64,000 nucleotides of DNA from Actinomycetota bacterium (GCA_005884115.1 VAXW01000002.1:186001-250000); one strand, 5' to 3'; positions 35,517 to 44,057 are shown, counted from the first letter of the stretch. Numbers and translations are program-made. The notes: a model not told the origin generated them from the letters alone.

Positions 35517-36327
35517 CGGCGAGGACGGCCAGGAGCAATCCGCGGATCGAGATCCGCCTGGCGGCGAGGCGGCGGGTGCGGGTGCGACGGCTGCTGCCAC
35601 GAGCGCTGCAAGAGCGGAGACCCATCACACCCGCGCGCACTTTCAGCAGCAGCTGCAGGAGCTCGAAGCGAACGCGCTCGGAGGCCTGGACCTGATCATC
35701 GAGCAGCTGGACCGCGTGCTCGAGGCGCTCGAGCACCAGGACGTCGAGCTCGCGCAGATGGTGATCGCCGACGACGACCGCGTGGACGGCCGCTACCTGG
35801 AGGTCCACCAGGGGATCCTCTCGCTGCTCGCGCTGCAGGCGCCGGTCGCGGGAGACCTGCGCCTCGTCGCTGCGCTGCTTCACACGATCAAGCACATCGA
35901 GCGCATGGGCGACCAGTGCGTGAACATCGCCAAGCTGATACCGCTCTCGGGACACGAGCCGCCGGTGCGGCCCGAGGTGCTTCGCGCGCTCGCAAAGATG
36001 GGCGCCCACGCCCGCTCCGAGGTCGCCCAGTGCAAGGCCGCCTTCGCCGGTCGCGAGATGGGGCTCGCGGAGGACCTCGTGCGCCAGGACCGCGACATCA
36101 ACCGCCTCAACCGCGAGATCTTCCGCATGGCGATCGAGATCGGCGAGGACCACGACACGCGCGAGTGGGCGATGCACATGATCCTCGTCGCGCGCGCACT
36201 GGAGCGGATCGGCGACAACGCGGTGGACATCGGCGAGCAGGTGGCGTTCGTGGTCACGGGGCTCTTTCGCGAGTTCTCGGACTCCTCCCAGGCCGCGGGG
36301 CTGCCGGCGGACTCCGGGCCCGCGTAG
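35494..36327 (+). CDS. phoU: Phosphate signalling protein PhoU
   Basis: The 277-residue protein has the two PhoU three-helix bundles, from [20 protein letters not shown] to about residue 255. Conserved parts include [40 protein letters not shown] and [20 protein letters not shown] with its metal-site E-R-x-x-D. The first 45 residues are a low-complexity Gly/Ala/Ser stretch not usual in PhoU. The start at 35494 overlaps pstB by 23 bases. In other bacteria PhoU represses the Pho regulon through the sensor kinase when phosphate is plentiful; no such kinase is here. Confidence 0.92.
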   Translation: MSRGSSASGEDGQEQSADRDPPGGEAAGAGATAAATSAARAETHHTRAHFQQQLQELEANALGGLDLIIEQLDRVLEALEHQDVELAQMVIADDDRVDGRYLEVHQGILSLLALQAPVAGDLRLVAALLHTIKHIERMGDQCVNIAKLIPLSGHEPPVRPEVLRALAKMGAHARSEVAQCKAAFAGREMGLAEDLVRQDRDINRLNREIFRMAIEIGEDHDTREWAMHMILVARALERIGDNAVDIGEQVAFVVTGLFREFSDSSQAAGLPADSGPA

Positions 36328-36380
36328 CGCCTCGCGGGCGCCAAGACGCGCTTTCAGCGCGCGCAAATAGCGCCGATCTC

Positions 36381-36398
36381 CTGTGAACATCCTGTGAC
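36381..36398 (+). promoter_or_regulatory. Pho box upstream of the response regulator
   Basis: CTGTGAA-CATC-CTGTGAC (7-4-7) is a direct repeat with an 11-base period, the layout and near sequence of the PhoB box CTGTCAT-n4-CTGTCAC. It lies in the intergenic space between phoU and the regulator gene, with its centre about 62 bases before the ATG. A TAGACT that could serve as -10 lies at 36438-36443, leaving little or no leader. Confidence 0.55.
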
Positions 36399-36451
36399 CC
36401 TTTCTCGGGCCGGCCGCAAGACCGCGCTCGCGGCCTCTAGACTTCGCGCCG

Positions 36452-37324
36452 ATGACGGACAGCACCACCGCCAGGGATCTGGCGGCGCCGTCGGGCCGGG
36501 GGGGCGCCACCTCAGCGCTTCGTGTTGCGGTCCTGGATCGCGACAGCGGCTTCATCCAGGTCCTCGGCAAGCGCATGGACCGCCTCGACTGGGAGCATCG
36601 CGTGCTGGCGAGCCCCGTCCCGGCCGATGCGGTGCTGTCCATGCGGCTCAGCGCGCTGATCGTCGACCTCGCCGTCCTGGGAGGGCAGGCGTGGGAGTGG
36701 CTGGAGCGCCTGTGCGGGGAGCTGCCGCAGCTGGGGGTCGTCGTCTGCACGGGTCCTTCGACGGTCGCTCAGCGCGTGCGCGGCCTGCGCCTCGGGGCGG
36801 ATGACTGGATAACCAAGCCATGTCACCCGGAGGAGGTCATCGCGCGCGTACAGAGCGTCGTGCGGCGCCGGCGGCGCCCGGCGAGCCGTGGCACGTCGCA
36901 GCCACTGCTGGCGGGCGAGGTGGAGATTCGCGTGGATCAGTTCCAGGCGTTCGCGGGCGGCGCCAGCCTGGACCTCACGCGGCGCGAGTTCGAGCTGATA
37001 GAGCTGCTCGCGGCGGCCGAGGGACGCGTGCTCGAGCGCGAGGAGATCTACTCGCGCCTGTGGGGCTACACGATGGTGCGAGGCGACCGCTCGGTGGATG
37101 TGTTCGTGCGAAAGTTGCGCCAGAAGCTCGAGAAGGCCTCGCCGCGGTGGCGCTACATCCACACGCACTTCGGCATCGGCTACCGCTTCGCCGCCGAGTC
37201 GCTCGACGTCGATGCCACCGACATCGACGTCCCGCCTTCAGTCCCCGTCGGCTGGACCCCCGGCGATGAGCGCGAGCTCGCGCGGGCGCAAGAGGGCCGC
37301 GAGCTCGCCCCCGGCGCCCTGTAG
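36452..37324 (+). CDS. OmpR/PhoB-family response regulator
   Basis: The 290-residue regulator has a receiver domain, LRVAVLDRDSGFIQVLGKRM, with the acidic pair D29 and D31. ALIVDLAVLGGQAWEWLERL carries the phosphoacceptor D72, and LRLGADDWITKPCHPEEVIA the conserved Lys. The winged helix has LDLTRREFELIELLAAAEGR, REEIYSRLWGYTMVRGDRSV and IHTHFGIGYRFAAES. Given the location between phoU and sixA/ppk, a phosphate-responsive (PhoP/PhoB-like) role is likely. There is no adjacent kinase. About 45 C-terminal residues follow the winged helix and are antisense to sixA. Confidence 0.88.
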   Translation: MTDSTTARDLAAPSGRGGATSALRVAVLDRDSGFIQVLGKRMDRLDWEHRVLASPVPADAVLSMRLSALIVDLAVLGGQAWEWLERLCGELPQLGVVVCTGPSTVAQRVRGLRLGADDWITKPCHPEEVIARVQSVVRRRRRPASRGTSQPLLAGEVEIRVDQFQAFAGGASLDLTRREFELIELLAAAEGRVLEREEIYSRLWGYTMVRGDRSVDVFVRKLRQKLEKASPRWRYIHTHFGIGYRFAAESLDVDATDIDVPPSVPVGWTPGDERELARAQEGRELAPGAL

Positions 37325-37738
37325 CCGCACGACCGCGAGCCCACCCTTCTTTATCTCCGCGCGCGCGCCGGTCAGGGCGCCAACCACTCCCGAGAGATCG
37401 GGCTCGTGGCCGACGATCAGCAGGCGCCCGTCGGGGCCGACCTCGGAGACGGCCTCGAGCGCGCCCTGGGCGTCGAATCCGCCCGCCAGCGGCGGGTGCG
37501 CGCGCAGCAGCTCGCGCTCCGCACCGTTCCACTCGGCCACCGCGAGCTCCGCGGTCGCTCGCCCGCGCGCCTTAGGGCTGAAGAGCACGGCGTCGAAGTG
37601 CGCTCCCAGCCGCCGCAGCGCGACGCCCGCGGTCCGCGCCTGGCTCTCGCCGCGAGCGGTCAGCCGGCGCTCGGCGTCGGCGCGCGTGCCGTGCGGCTCG
37701 GCCTCGGCATGCCGTAGTAGCCAGAGCTGACGAGCCAT
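37238..37738 (-). CDS. sixA: Phosphohistidine phosphatase SixA-like
   Basis: The 166-residue member of the histidine phosphatase superfamily begins MARQLWLLRHAEAEP, the RHG-type motif with catalytic His. LFSPKARGRATAELAVAEW is the second Arg region and LLIVGHEPDLSGVVGALTG the C-terminal His. SixA dephosphorylates phosphohistidine, for example on histidine kinases or HPt domains. Its 3' end overlaps the response regulator's 3' end by 87 bases on the opposite strand. Co-location with ppk1 is known in other actinobacteria, as in some mycobacterial genomes. Confidence 0.86.
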   Translation of the reverse strand: MARQLWLLRHAEAEPHGTRADAERRLTARGESQARTAGVALRRLGAHFDAVLFSPKARGRATAELAVAEWNGAERELLRAHPPLAGGFDAQGALEAVSEVGPDGRLLIVGHEPDLSGVVGALTGARAEIKKGGLAVVRLQGAGGELAALLRPRELALIAGGPADGD

Positions 37739-37850
37739 CGCCCTACCTGCACCCTACCGTTTCCGCGGCGCGCAAGCGGGCCTGCAGACGGAGACGTTTG
37801 GCGAGGAGATACCGCCGAACACGCTCGTCGGTTGTAGCGTTGGGGGAAGC

Positions 37851-40085
37851 ATGCACGGCAACGGCCGCCAGGATCCCGACCAGCGCCTCGCCGGCTTGGC
37901 CACGGCCGCTACGGCTGTCTCAGCGCGCGCCACGGACGGCGAGGCCGACCTGCAAGACCCCTCGCTGTACCTGAACCGCGAGCTCTCGTGGCTCGACTTC
38001 AACGAGCGCGTGCTCCAGCTGGCCGAGGACGAGCAGCTGCCACTGCTGGAGCGCGTGAAGTTCTGCGCCATCTACACGACGAACCTGGACGAGTTCTACA
38101 TGGTCCGCGTCGCCGGGCTGCACGACCAGATCGACGCCGGCGTCGAGAGACCGGGCCAGGACGGGCTCGCGCCGGCGGAGACGATAGCCCTGATCCGCGA
38201 GCGCACGCTCGGGCTCGGCGAGCGGCTGACGGAGTGCTTTGAACGGCACCAGCGCCCCGCCCTCGCCGACCACGATATCCGCCTGGCGGGAGTGAGCGAG
38301 CTCGACGATGAGCAGCGCGCTCAGCTCTCCGCGCACTTCCAGCGCACGATCTTCCCCGCGCTCACACCCCTGGCGGTCGCGCCGGGGCGTCCGTTCCCCT
38401 ATATCTCCAACCTCTCGCTCAGCCTCGCGGTGCACGTGCGCGACCCCGCCAGCGGCCAGACGGTGTTCGCGCGCGTGAAGGTGCCCACCGAGATCCTGCC
38501 CCGCTTCGTGACGCTGAAGCAGCCCGCGCCTGCGCCCCCGCTGCTGATACCGCTCGAGGACGTCATCGCCCACCACCTCGACGCGCTGTTCCCCGGCATG
38601 GAGATCATCGACCACGACGTCTTCCGCGTGACGCGCGACGCGGATCTCGAGGTCTCCGACGATGCCGCGGATCTGCTGCAGGCGGTCGAGGACGAGCTGC
38701 GTCGCAGGCGCTTCGGCGAGATCGTGCGCGTCGAGGTGGGCGCCGGGTGCTCTGCTCCCCTGCTGGAGGAGCTCACGGGGCTGCTGGGCGTTCGCGACGA
38801 CGAGGTCTACCCGGTCGCGGGGATGCTCGACATGGGCGCGCTGTGGCAGCTCGTTCGCCTGCCGGGCCACTCCGAGCTTCGCGAAGCGCCGCTGTCCGGG
38901 ATCACCCACCCGCGTCTGGCGCGCCACGAAGACGAGCGCCCCGACGTGCTCGCCGCGATGCGCGAGGGCGATCTGCTCGTGCATCACCCTTACATCTCGT
39001 TCGCGACCTCTGTCGAGCGCTTCGTCGAGCAAGCCGTCGCCGATCCGAACGTGCTCGCGATCAAGCAGACGGTCTACCGCACAAGCGATGACTCGCCGCT
39101 CGTTCCGGCGCTGATCGACGCGACCGAGCGCGGCAAGCAGGCGGTCGCTCTGGTCGAGTTGAAGGCGCGCTTCGACGAGGGCATGAACATCCACTGGGCA
39201 AAGGCGCTCGAGGAGGCCGGCGTGCACGTCGTCTACGGGCAGCCGGCGCTCAAGACGCACGCCAAGTGCGTGCTGGTCGTGCGGCGCGAGGGCGACGGGG
39301 TGCGACACTACGTGCACATCGGGACGGGCAACTACCACTCGGCGACGGCGCGCCTGTACACCGACTACGGGCTGTTCACGACCGACGAGCAGATCGGCGC
39401 GGACGTTGCCGACATGTTCAACTACCTGACCGGCTACGGGAGGCCGTTGCACTATCGCAAGGTCCTGATGGCGCCCAACCAGCTGCGCGAGGGCGTGCTC
39501 GATCAGATCGAGCGCACCGTCGCGGCGCACGAAGCGGGCTCGCCTGCGCGCATCGCGATGAAGATGAACGCGCTCGTGGACGGGCGCTGCATCCGCGCTC
39601 TGTACGCGGCCTCGCAGGCCGGCGTGTCTGTGGACCTCAACGTGCGCGGCATCTGCTGCCTTCGTCCCGGCGTCCCGGGGATCTCCGAGAACATCCGCGT
39701 CGTCTCGATCGTGGGGCGCCTGCTCGAGCACTCGCGCGTATTCGCCTTCCAGCGAGGCGACGAGTACGCGATCTTCATCGGCTCGGCGGATTTGATGCCG
39801 CGCAACCTCGACCATCGTGTCGAGCTGGCGGTGCCGATCGAATCGGAGGAGCTGCAGGCGGAGCTGCTCGACGTCCTTGAGCGCGCGCTCGCCGACAACC
39901 AGAACTCCTGGGAACTGAACGGCGACGGCTCCTGGACGCGGCGCGCGCCGGCGCCGGGCGAGGAACCCCGCAGCCTGCAAAGAGAGCTCGCCGAGCTGTA
40001 CGCGTCCCGAGCAGCTGAGCCCCAGGCCGAGAACGCGGCGAACGCGATCGGCGAGGCCACTCGAGCACTGCCAGGGCGTCTCTGA
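37851..40085 (+). CDS. ppk: Polyphosphate kinase 1
   Basis: The 744-residue protein follows the PPK1 layout. The N domain has LYLNRELSWLDFNERVLQLA and IYTTNLDEFYMVRVAGL. The head domain has FPALTPLAVAPGRPFPYISN. The catalytic domains have HPYISFATSVERFVEQAVAD and IKQTVYRTSDDSPLVPALID, then the active-site His in QPALKTHAKCVLVV and IGTGNYHSATARLYTDYGLF. FIGSADLMPRNLDHRVELAV is in the last domain. It reversibly polymerises phosphate from ATP and so stores phosphate taken up by Pst. Start ATG at 37851 is preceded by GGGGGAAG. Confidence 0.96.
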   Translation: MHGNGRQDPDQRLAGLATAATAVSARATDGEADLQDPSLYLNRELSWLDFNERVLQLAEDEQLPLLERVKFCAIYTTNLDEFYMVRVAGLHDQIDAGVERPGQDGLAPAETIALIRERTLGLGERLTECFERHQRPALADHDIRLAGVSELDDEQRAQLSAHFQRTIFPALTPLAVAPGRPFPYISNLSLSLAVHVRDPASGQTVFARVKVPTEILPRFVTLKQPAPAPPLLIPLEDVIAHHLDALFPGMEIIDHDVFRVTRDADLEVSDDAADLLQAVEDELRRRRFGEIVRVEVGAGCSAPLLEELTGLLGVRDDEVYPVAGMLDMGALWQLVRLPGHSELREAPLSGITHPRLARHEDERPDVLAAMREGDLLVHHPYISFATSVERFVEQAVADPNVLAIKQTVYRTSDDSPLVPALIDATERGKQAVALVELKARFDEGMNIHWAKALEEAGVHVVYGQPALKTHAKCVLVVRREGDGVRHYVHIGTGNYHSATARLYTDYGLFTTDEQIGADVADMFNYLTGYGRPLHYRKVLMAPNQLREGVLDQIERTVAAHEAGSPARIAMKMNALVDGRCIRALYAASQAGVSVDLNVRGICCLRPGVPGISENIRVVSIVGRLLEHSRVFAFQRGDEYAIFIGSADLMPRNLDHRVELAVPIESEELQAELLDVLERALADNQNSWELNGDGSWTRRAPAPGEEPRSLQRELAELYASRAAEPQAENAANAIGEATRALPGRL

Positions 40086-40149
40086 GAGCCGTCGAGCCCG
40101 CCTCCCGAGTGGCGGCCAGGCTGCCCGCTAGCGCATCGCGCAGCGCCGC

Positions 40150-40347
40150 TTAGGTGTCAGAGCGCCGCTTGCCTGCCCATACCACGGCGCCGATCACCAG
40201 GTAGATGATCGCCATCGCCGCGATTGCGATCAGGAAGCCTTTCAAACCCCCTATGGTGCCGGCGAAAGCGCAGAAGGCGAACAGCGCCACCATCCCGGGC
40301 ACGCCGATGCACCCTCTGCCCTCATCGGACGGGCCTCGCTTCTGCAC
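40150..40347 (-). CDS. Small membrane protein, function unknown
   Basis: The frame reads GCIGVPGMVALFAFCAFAGT, then IGGLKGFLIAIAAMAIIYLV and GAVVWAGKRRSDT, that is, two hydrophobic helices with a basic end. Length is about 65 residues from a GTG at 40347, or about 47 from the internal ATG. The minus-strand coding pattern differs from antisense noise in being strongly hydrophobic. It lies between ppk and the peroxiredoxin remnant. No family is recognised. Confidence 0.45.
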   Translation of the reverse strand: MQKRGPSDEGRGCIGVPGMVALFAFCAFAGTIGGLKGFLIAIAAMAIIYLVIGAVVWAGKRRSDT

Positions 40348-40465
40348 GCCGGGAAATGTAGGCGCTCGTGCCGTGACGCGCTGCGGGTGTAGGGCTCGGC
40401 GCCGCGCGGCGCGCACGGCGGCTGGCCCGATTATGGTCGCTGCGGGCCGATCGGGTCGCGTTTGG

Positions 40466-40572
40466 CTAGGTAGCGGGCGCGGGTAGCGCGTCGAGAGCCT
40501 TCAGGTCCTCGACCGACTGGTAATCGAGCCCCACGAGGTGATCGCGGCGGTAGCACACGGTGCCCTCGTCTC
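40466..40572 (-). pseudogene. 3' remnant of a peroxiredoxin gene
   Basis: The minus strand reads DEGTVCYRRDHLVGLDYQSV, then EDLKALDALPAPAT and a stop at 40466. It matches the C-terminus of the intact peroxiredoxin at 43608 (DENGIVRHRHDHLLGLDYQS). Only about 35 codons remain; similarity stops at about 40572, where FkbM-side sequence begins. The nucleotide match to the intact copy is clear but diverged, so it is a remnant of an older paralog and not a recent duplicate. Confidence 0.75.
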
Positions 40573-40601
40573 TCGGCTCCCCTTGGCGGTAGGCTGAGGA
40601 A

Positions 40602-41477
40602 ATGCATGCGGGTGCGTTGCGCAGGGCGCTTCCGATGCCGATCAAGCGTTGGTTGAAGTGGCTGCTGGGGTGGGTCTACGCGTGGCGACGGCGCGTGGGA
40701 ACGCTGACCTCGCCGCGGCGTAGAGGCAGCGGCGCATCCGCCGCGCACCCGCACGCGACCGCGAGTGCCGTGAGCGAGAGCCTGCCCGCCGGCGCACTGG
40801 ACTGCCTGTTGGCCGCAAACGTGCACGGGCTTTACTGCGTACCGCGCTCATCGTCGCACCGCCCCGTTTCGCAGGCGATCGTCGCCGCCGACGTTTGGGA
40901 GGAAGACACGCTGGAGCTCTTGCGAGCCGCCGACCCCCACGGCGACATCGTGCACGCGGGCACGTTCTTCGGCGACTTCGTCCCCGCGCTGGCGCGCTCG
41001 CGGGGGGAAGGCTCGAAGGTGTGGGCGTTTGAGCCCCAGCCCGAGAACTACCGCGCGACGCAGATCACGATCCTCCTTAACGACCTGTCAAACGTCGTGC
41101 TGACCAACGCGGGGCTTGGCGCCGAGCGCGCGAGGGCGCTGCTCGCCACCACCGACCGCAAGGGCACGCCGTTGGGTGGGGGCAGTCGCGTGATCAGGGA
41201 CCGAGCGCGGGCTCACTGGTGGGCCAACGAGCGGGTGGAGCTCCTGACGCTCGATGAGGTCCTTGGCGACGAGCGCAGGGTGGCCGCGATTCATCTCGAT
41301 GTCGAGGGTCATGAGCAGGAGGCGCTTAAGGGAGCGATAGGCACGATCGAGCGCTGCCGGCCGCTGATCGTGCTCGAGACGATGCCCGAAGCTGGCTGGC
41401 TCGAACGCACCTTGCTGCCGCTCGGCTATCGGGCATGTGGCTCGGTGAACCTGAACCACGTCCTGCGCTGCGAGTAA
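40602..41477 (+). CDS. FkbM-family SAM methyltransferase
   Basis: The 291-residue protein has DIVHAGTFFGDFVPALARSR as motif I, with a Gly-poor loop (A-G-T-F-F-G-D-F). KVWAFEPQPENYRATQITI is motif II, and VAAIHLDVEGHEQEALKGAI is the FkbM signature (LDVEGHE-x-x-x-L-GA). The N-terminal 60 residues are basic and contain WLKWLLGWVYAWRRRVG, a possible amphipathic membrane-surface segment. It probably O-methylates a glycan. It is divergent in sequence from the FkbM at 8258 and convergent with the sulfotransferase pair. Confidence 0.8.
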   Translation: MHAGALRRALPMPIKRWLKWLLGWVYAWRRRVGTLTSPRRRGSGASAAHPHATASAVSESLPAGALDCLLAANVHGLYCVPRSSSHRPVSQAIVAADVWEEDTLELLRAADPHGDIVHAGTFFGDFVPALARSRGEGSKVWAFEPQPENYRATQITILLNDLSNVVLTNAGLGAERARALLATTDRKGTPLGGGSRVIRDRARAHWWANERVELLTLDEVLGDERRVAAIHLDVEGHEQEALKGAIGTIERCRPLIVLETMPEAGWLERTLLPLGYRACGSVNLNHVLRCE

Positions 41478-41502
41478 GCGCCGCCGACCCGGCGTATTGC
41501 GA

Positions 41503-42462
41503 TCAACGAACCTTGTCGTAGCCCCACAAGCTCACGAGGTCGCGGCCGAGGTACTCGCTGATTGCTACAACCTCGGGCTTGAACTGACGACGGAGCTCGA
41601 GCATGAGCTGCTCATCGGGTGGTCGAGGGGCCGCATACTGAATTCGTTTCCACAGCGGGTAGAGATGGGCCTCGCGGAATCGCCTCGATGTGAGCCCAGT
41701 GATTGCCTTCTTAGCGGCTCCCGCGACCGGCCCCTGCCCTCGTCGCAGCGTTCGTGTCAGATTGCCGAAATGGACCGAACGAATCCGGACCGTGGGGTTG
41801 GCGTCCTCCATGTTGAGCGCGGGTGTGTCGTCGACCTCGAGAAACCGGAGAACCTGGCGGAGGGTCCCCTCGTTGTCGGCGCGATAGTCGTCATAGATCA
41901 GGACGAGCACCTGCTCACGTGCGAAGACGGCGTGATAGCGGCGCAGCTGGTCGACATACTGAACATGGTCCGTATATCTGCGCTCCGTAACGCCTTTGAC
42001 GCGTTCAAACTTCTCGTTGGCAAGGGCCTGTCTGAGATCCTTCTCGGTCTCGCCGTGTCCTCGCTGGAGAAGATCGAGATGGAACGAGTAAATAAAGCTC
42101 GCCGGCTCACGCAAGATCGCAATGATCCGCGCATTCGGTTGCACCTCGGCGATTGCACGAGCAGCAGTCCGAGACGTGAGGTACGAGGGAGACGCCTCAC
42201 CCACGCGCTGCTCGGGTTTGGCCGCGTCGAAGAGTGAGAGATATTCCTCGAGCGTTTGCGGATAACCCGGTTTGTGCCCCGCTTTCATATCGGTGGCAAA
42301 GAAGCGCGGCTCCTTCATGTCGCACATGTACACTTCGGGGTGGCGTCGAATGGCGTTCCACAGTGCGGTCGTGCCACACTTGGGATGGCCGACAATAAAA
42401 AAATCGGGCACACGTTTTCGTGCCTCTTGCGAAGCAGTCTTTTGCTCAAGTAAGCTCGTCAT
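41503..42462 (-). CDS. Sulfotransferase (type B), last of a chain
   Basis: The 319-residue paralog has PDFFIVGHPKCGTTALWNAI (PAPS loop, KCGTT) and IIAILREPASFIYSFHLDLL (3'-phosphate site), with VLVLIYDDYRADNEGTLRQV. The tail LWGYDKVR is coded with TAC for Tyr, so no ATG is formed and no gene is chained after it. Its own ATG (42462) is inside the TAT-GAC of the 42446 gene. The two neighbours and this gene have lower GC than surrounding DNA. Confidence 0.88.
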   Translation of the reverse strand: MTSLLEQKTASQEARKRVPDFFIVGHPKCGTTALWNAIRRHPEVYMCDMKEPRFFATDMKAGHKPGYPQTLEEYLSLFDAAKPEQRVGEASPSYLTSRTAARAIAEVQPNARIIAILREPASFIYSFHLDLLQRGHGETEKDLRQALANEKFERVKGVTERRYTDHVQYVDQLRRYHAVFAREQVLVLIYDDYRADNEGTLRQVLRFLEVDDTPALNMEDANPTVRIRSVHFGNLTRTLRRGQGPVAGAAKKAITGLTSRRFREAHLYPLWKRIQYAAPRPPDEQLMLELRRQFKPEVVAISEYLGRDLVSLWGYDKVR

Positions 42463-43453
42463 ATCGCCAGAGCTTCAGGAGGTCGCGATTCAGATATTCG
42501 CTTAGCGCGCTGACCTCTACCTTGAAGCGTTCACGCAGTTCGCGCATCAGCTGCTCGTCAGGTGGCTTAGGGTAGGTGTAGACAAGTCGGCGCCGCAGCG
42601 GATAGACAAAATCTTCGCGAAGCGCGCGGGTCGTGACTGCCTTAGCAGTCCTCCTAACGACCTTCGCCAGCGGACCGCGGCCCGCGGCGACCGCGCGCGT
42701 CATGCTGTGGAGCCGCACCGAGCGAACACCGACGGTCGGGTGGGCCTCGAGCGCGTCGATCGACGCCGTCTCATCCGCGTCCAGAAAGCGTAACACCTCG
42801 CGAAGTGTCCCTTGGTTGTCAGCTCGAAAGTCATCGTATATCAGCACGAGGATCTGCTCGGGCGGGAATACGTCCCGATACCGCTGCAGCTGTTCAACGT
42901 ACCGCACCCGATCCGAATATATGAGCGCCTGCGGCCAGTAAGACGAGGCAGGGATGTTGCGCCCTTCACGACGCGCGTCGTCAAGGGAGATGGCCTTGCG
43001 AAGGTCCTTCTCCGTCTCGCTCCCAATTGTCAGGAGCTGAAGGTGCAACGAGTGCAGAAAGCTCGCAGGCTCTCGAAACAGCGCGATGATACGCGCGCTC
43101 GGTTGAGCTTCTGCGATGGCGCGTGCAGCAGTCGCGGACCAGATATAGGACGTCGACGCCTCGCCGATGAGCTGATCAGAGTCAGCGTCACTGAAGAGAG
43201 AGAGATACTCGTCGAGGGACATCGACCGCCTGCCAGTAAACGCGATCGAACGCTCATTGGTTGTCTGTGGGTGTGGGTTGTCGCGTGAATAAAACCAGGG
43301 CTCCTTGTGAGCCGGCATGTAGATCCGCGGGTGCTGCCTGAGCATTTCATAGAGAGCGGTCGTTCCGCACTTCGCGTGGCCGACGATAAAGAATTCCGGA
43401 AGCCTCCGGCCGATGCTTCCGGTCGTCTCCTGTGACCTGGGTGCAGTTGCCAT
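42446..43453 (-). CDS. Sulfotransferase (type B), first of the second chain
   Basis: The 335-residue paralog has PEFFIVGHAKCGTTALYEML (PAPS loop), IIALFREPASFLHSLHLQLL (3'-phosphate site) and VLVLIYDDFRADNQGTLREV. The tail is LKLWRYDELT, with R replacing the G before YD. It shares with the 14767 copy the ERSIAFTGRRSMSLDEYLSL insertion. The CGTT version of the loop is common to this pair. The CGA-TAT-GAC codons supply the next gene's ATG. No signal peptide. It has a gap of about 150 bases before the peroxiredoxin gene. Confidence 0.88.
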   Translation of the reverse strand: MATAPRSQETTGSIGRRLPEFFIVGHAKCGTTALYEMLRQHPRIYMPAHKEPWFYSRDNPHPQTTNERSIAFTGRRSMSLDEYLSLFSDADSDQLIGEASTSYIWSATAARAIAEAQPSARIIALFREPASFLHSLHLQLLTIGSETEKDLRKAISLDDARREGRNIPASSYWPQALIYSDRVRYVEQLQRYRDVFPPEQILVLIYDDFRADNQGTLREVLRFLDADETASIDALEAHPTVGVRSVRLHSMTRAVAAGRGPLAKVVRRTAKAVTTRALREDFVYPLRRRLVYTYPKPPDEQLMRELRERFKVEVSALSEYLNRDLLKLWRYDELT

Positions 43454-43607
43454 AGCGGAACTTTAGCCCACCGTCGAAGGCGCTCTCGGCTGGCTTGAAC
43501 CGGTCGCGTGGCTCCCAAGCGGGCTGTCAGCCTGATGATCCCGGGCCTTTCGGTGGACGATGACCGGGACGCGGGGCGTGCTGTCGATCTGTTACCCCGG
43601 CGCGGGC

Positions 43608-44057
43608 CTAGAGCGTCGCTAGCGCCTGCTTCAGGTCGTCAACAGACTGGTAGTCCAGACCAAGCAGGTGGTCGTGTCGATGACGGACGATTCCGTTCTC
43701 ATCGATCACGATGACCGCTCGCTTCGTGCCCAACCGACCGTACGCGCCGTAGGACTTCGCAACCTTACCGCCGACGTCCGCTAAGAGCGGGACCGTCAAG
43801 CCGTGCTTCTCACTGAAGCCTTCATGCGAGGACACGTCTTGGGATGAGATGCCTACAACCGTGGCGTTCAGGGCTGCGAACTCGTCTGGCCGGTCCCGAT
43901 AGGAGCAGAACTGTTTTGTACAGACCATCGTGTTATCCCCCGGATAGAAGAGCAGCACGATGCGCTCGCCGCGATGGTCTGAGAGCTTGAAGGGTCCCTC
44001 CGTGCCAGGCAGCTCGAAGTCGGGTGCCTGCTCGCCCACCTGCGGGCTTTTCTCCAT
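43608..44057 (-). CDS. Peroxiredoxin, PrxQ/BCP type
   Basis: The 149-residue thiol peroxidase has VGEQAPDFELPGTEGPFKLS, then VLLFYPGDNTMVCTKQFCSY with the peroxidatic Cys in MVCT and the resolving Cys five residues later (C-x4-C), as in PrxQ/BCP. The usual TP-x-C is replaced by N-T-M-V-C. RAVIVIDENGIVRHRHDHLL and LGLDYQSVDDLKQALATL end it. It reduces peroxides with thioredoxin. The ATG at 44057 is used; an in-frame open region upstream is antisense to the lipoprotein gene. Confidence 0.9.
   Translation of the reverse strand: MEKSPQVGEQAPDFELPGTEGPFKLSDHRGERIVLLFYPGDNTMVCTKQFCSYRDRPDEFAALNATVVGISSQDVSSHEGFSEKHGLTVPLLADVGGKVAKSYGAYGRLGTKRAVIVIDENGIVRHRHDHLLGLDYQSVDDLKQALATL

Noticed and set aside
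37920..39980. Long minus-strand open frame opposite ppk
   Set aside because: It is a frame shadow caused by the GC-rich codon bias of the ppk gene. Its composition is Arg/His/Val-rich without conserved motifs.
40466..44057. Composite transposon flanked by peroxiredoxin repeats
   Set aside because: The two peroxiredoxin sequences are clearly diverged and no transposase or terminal inverted repeats are present, so they are not transposon ends.
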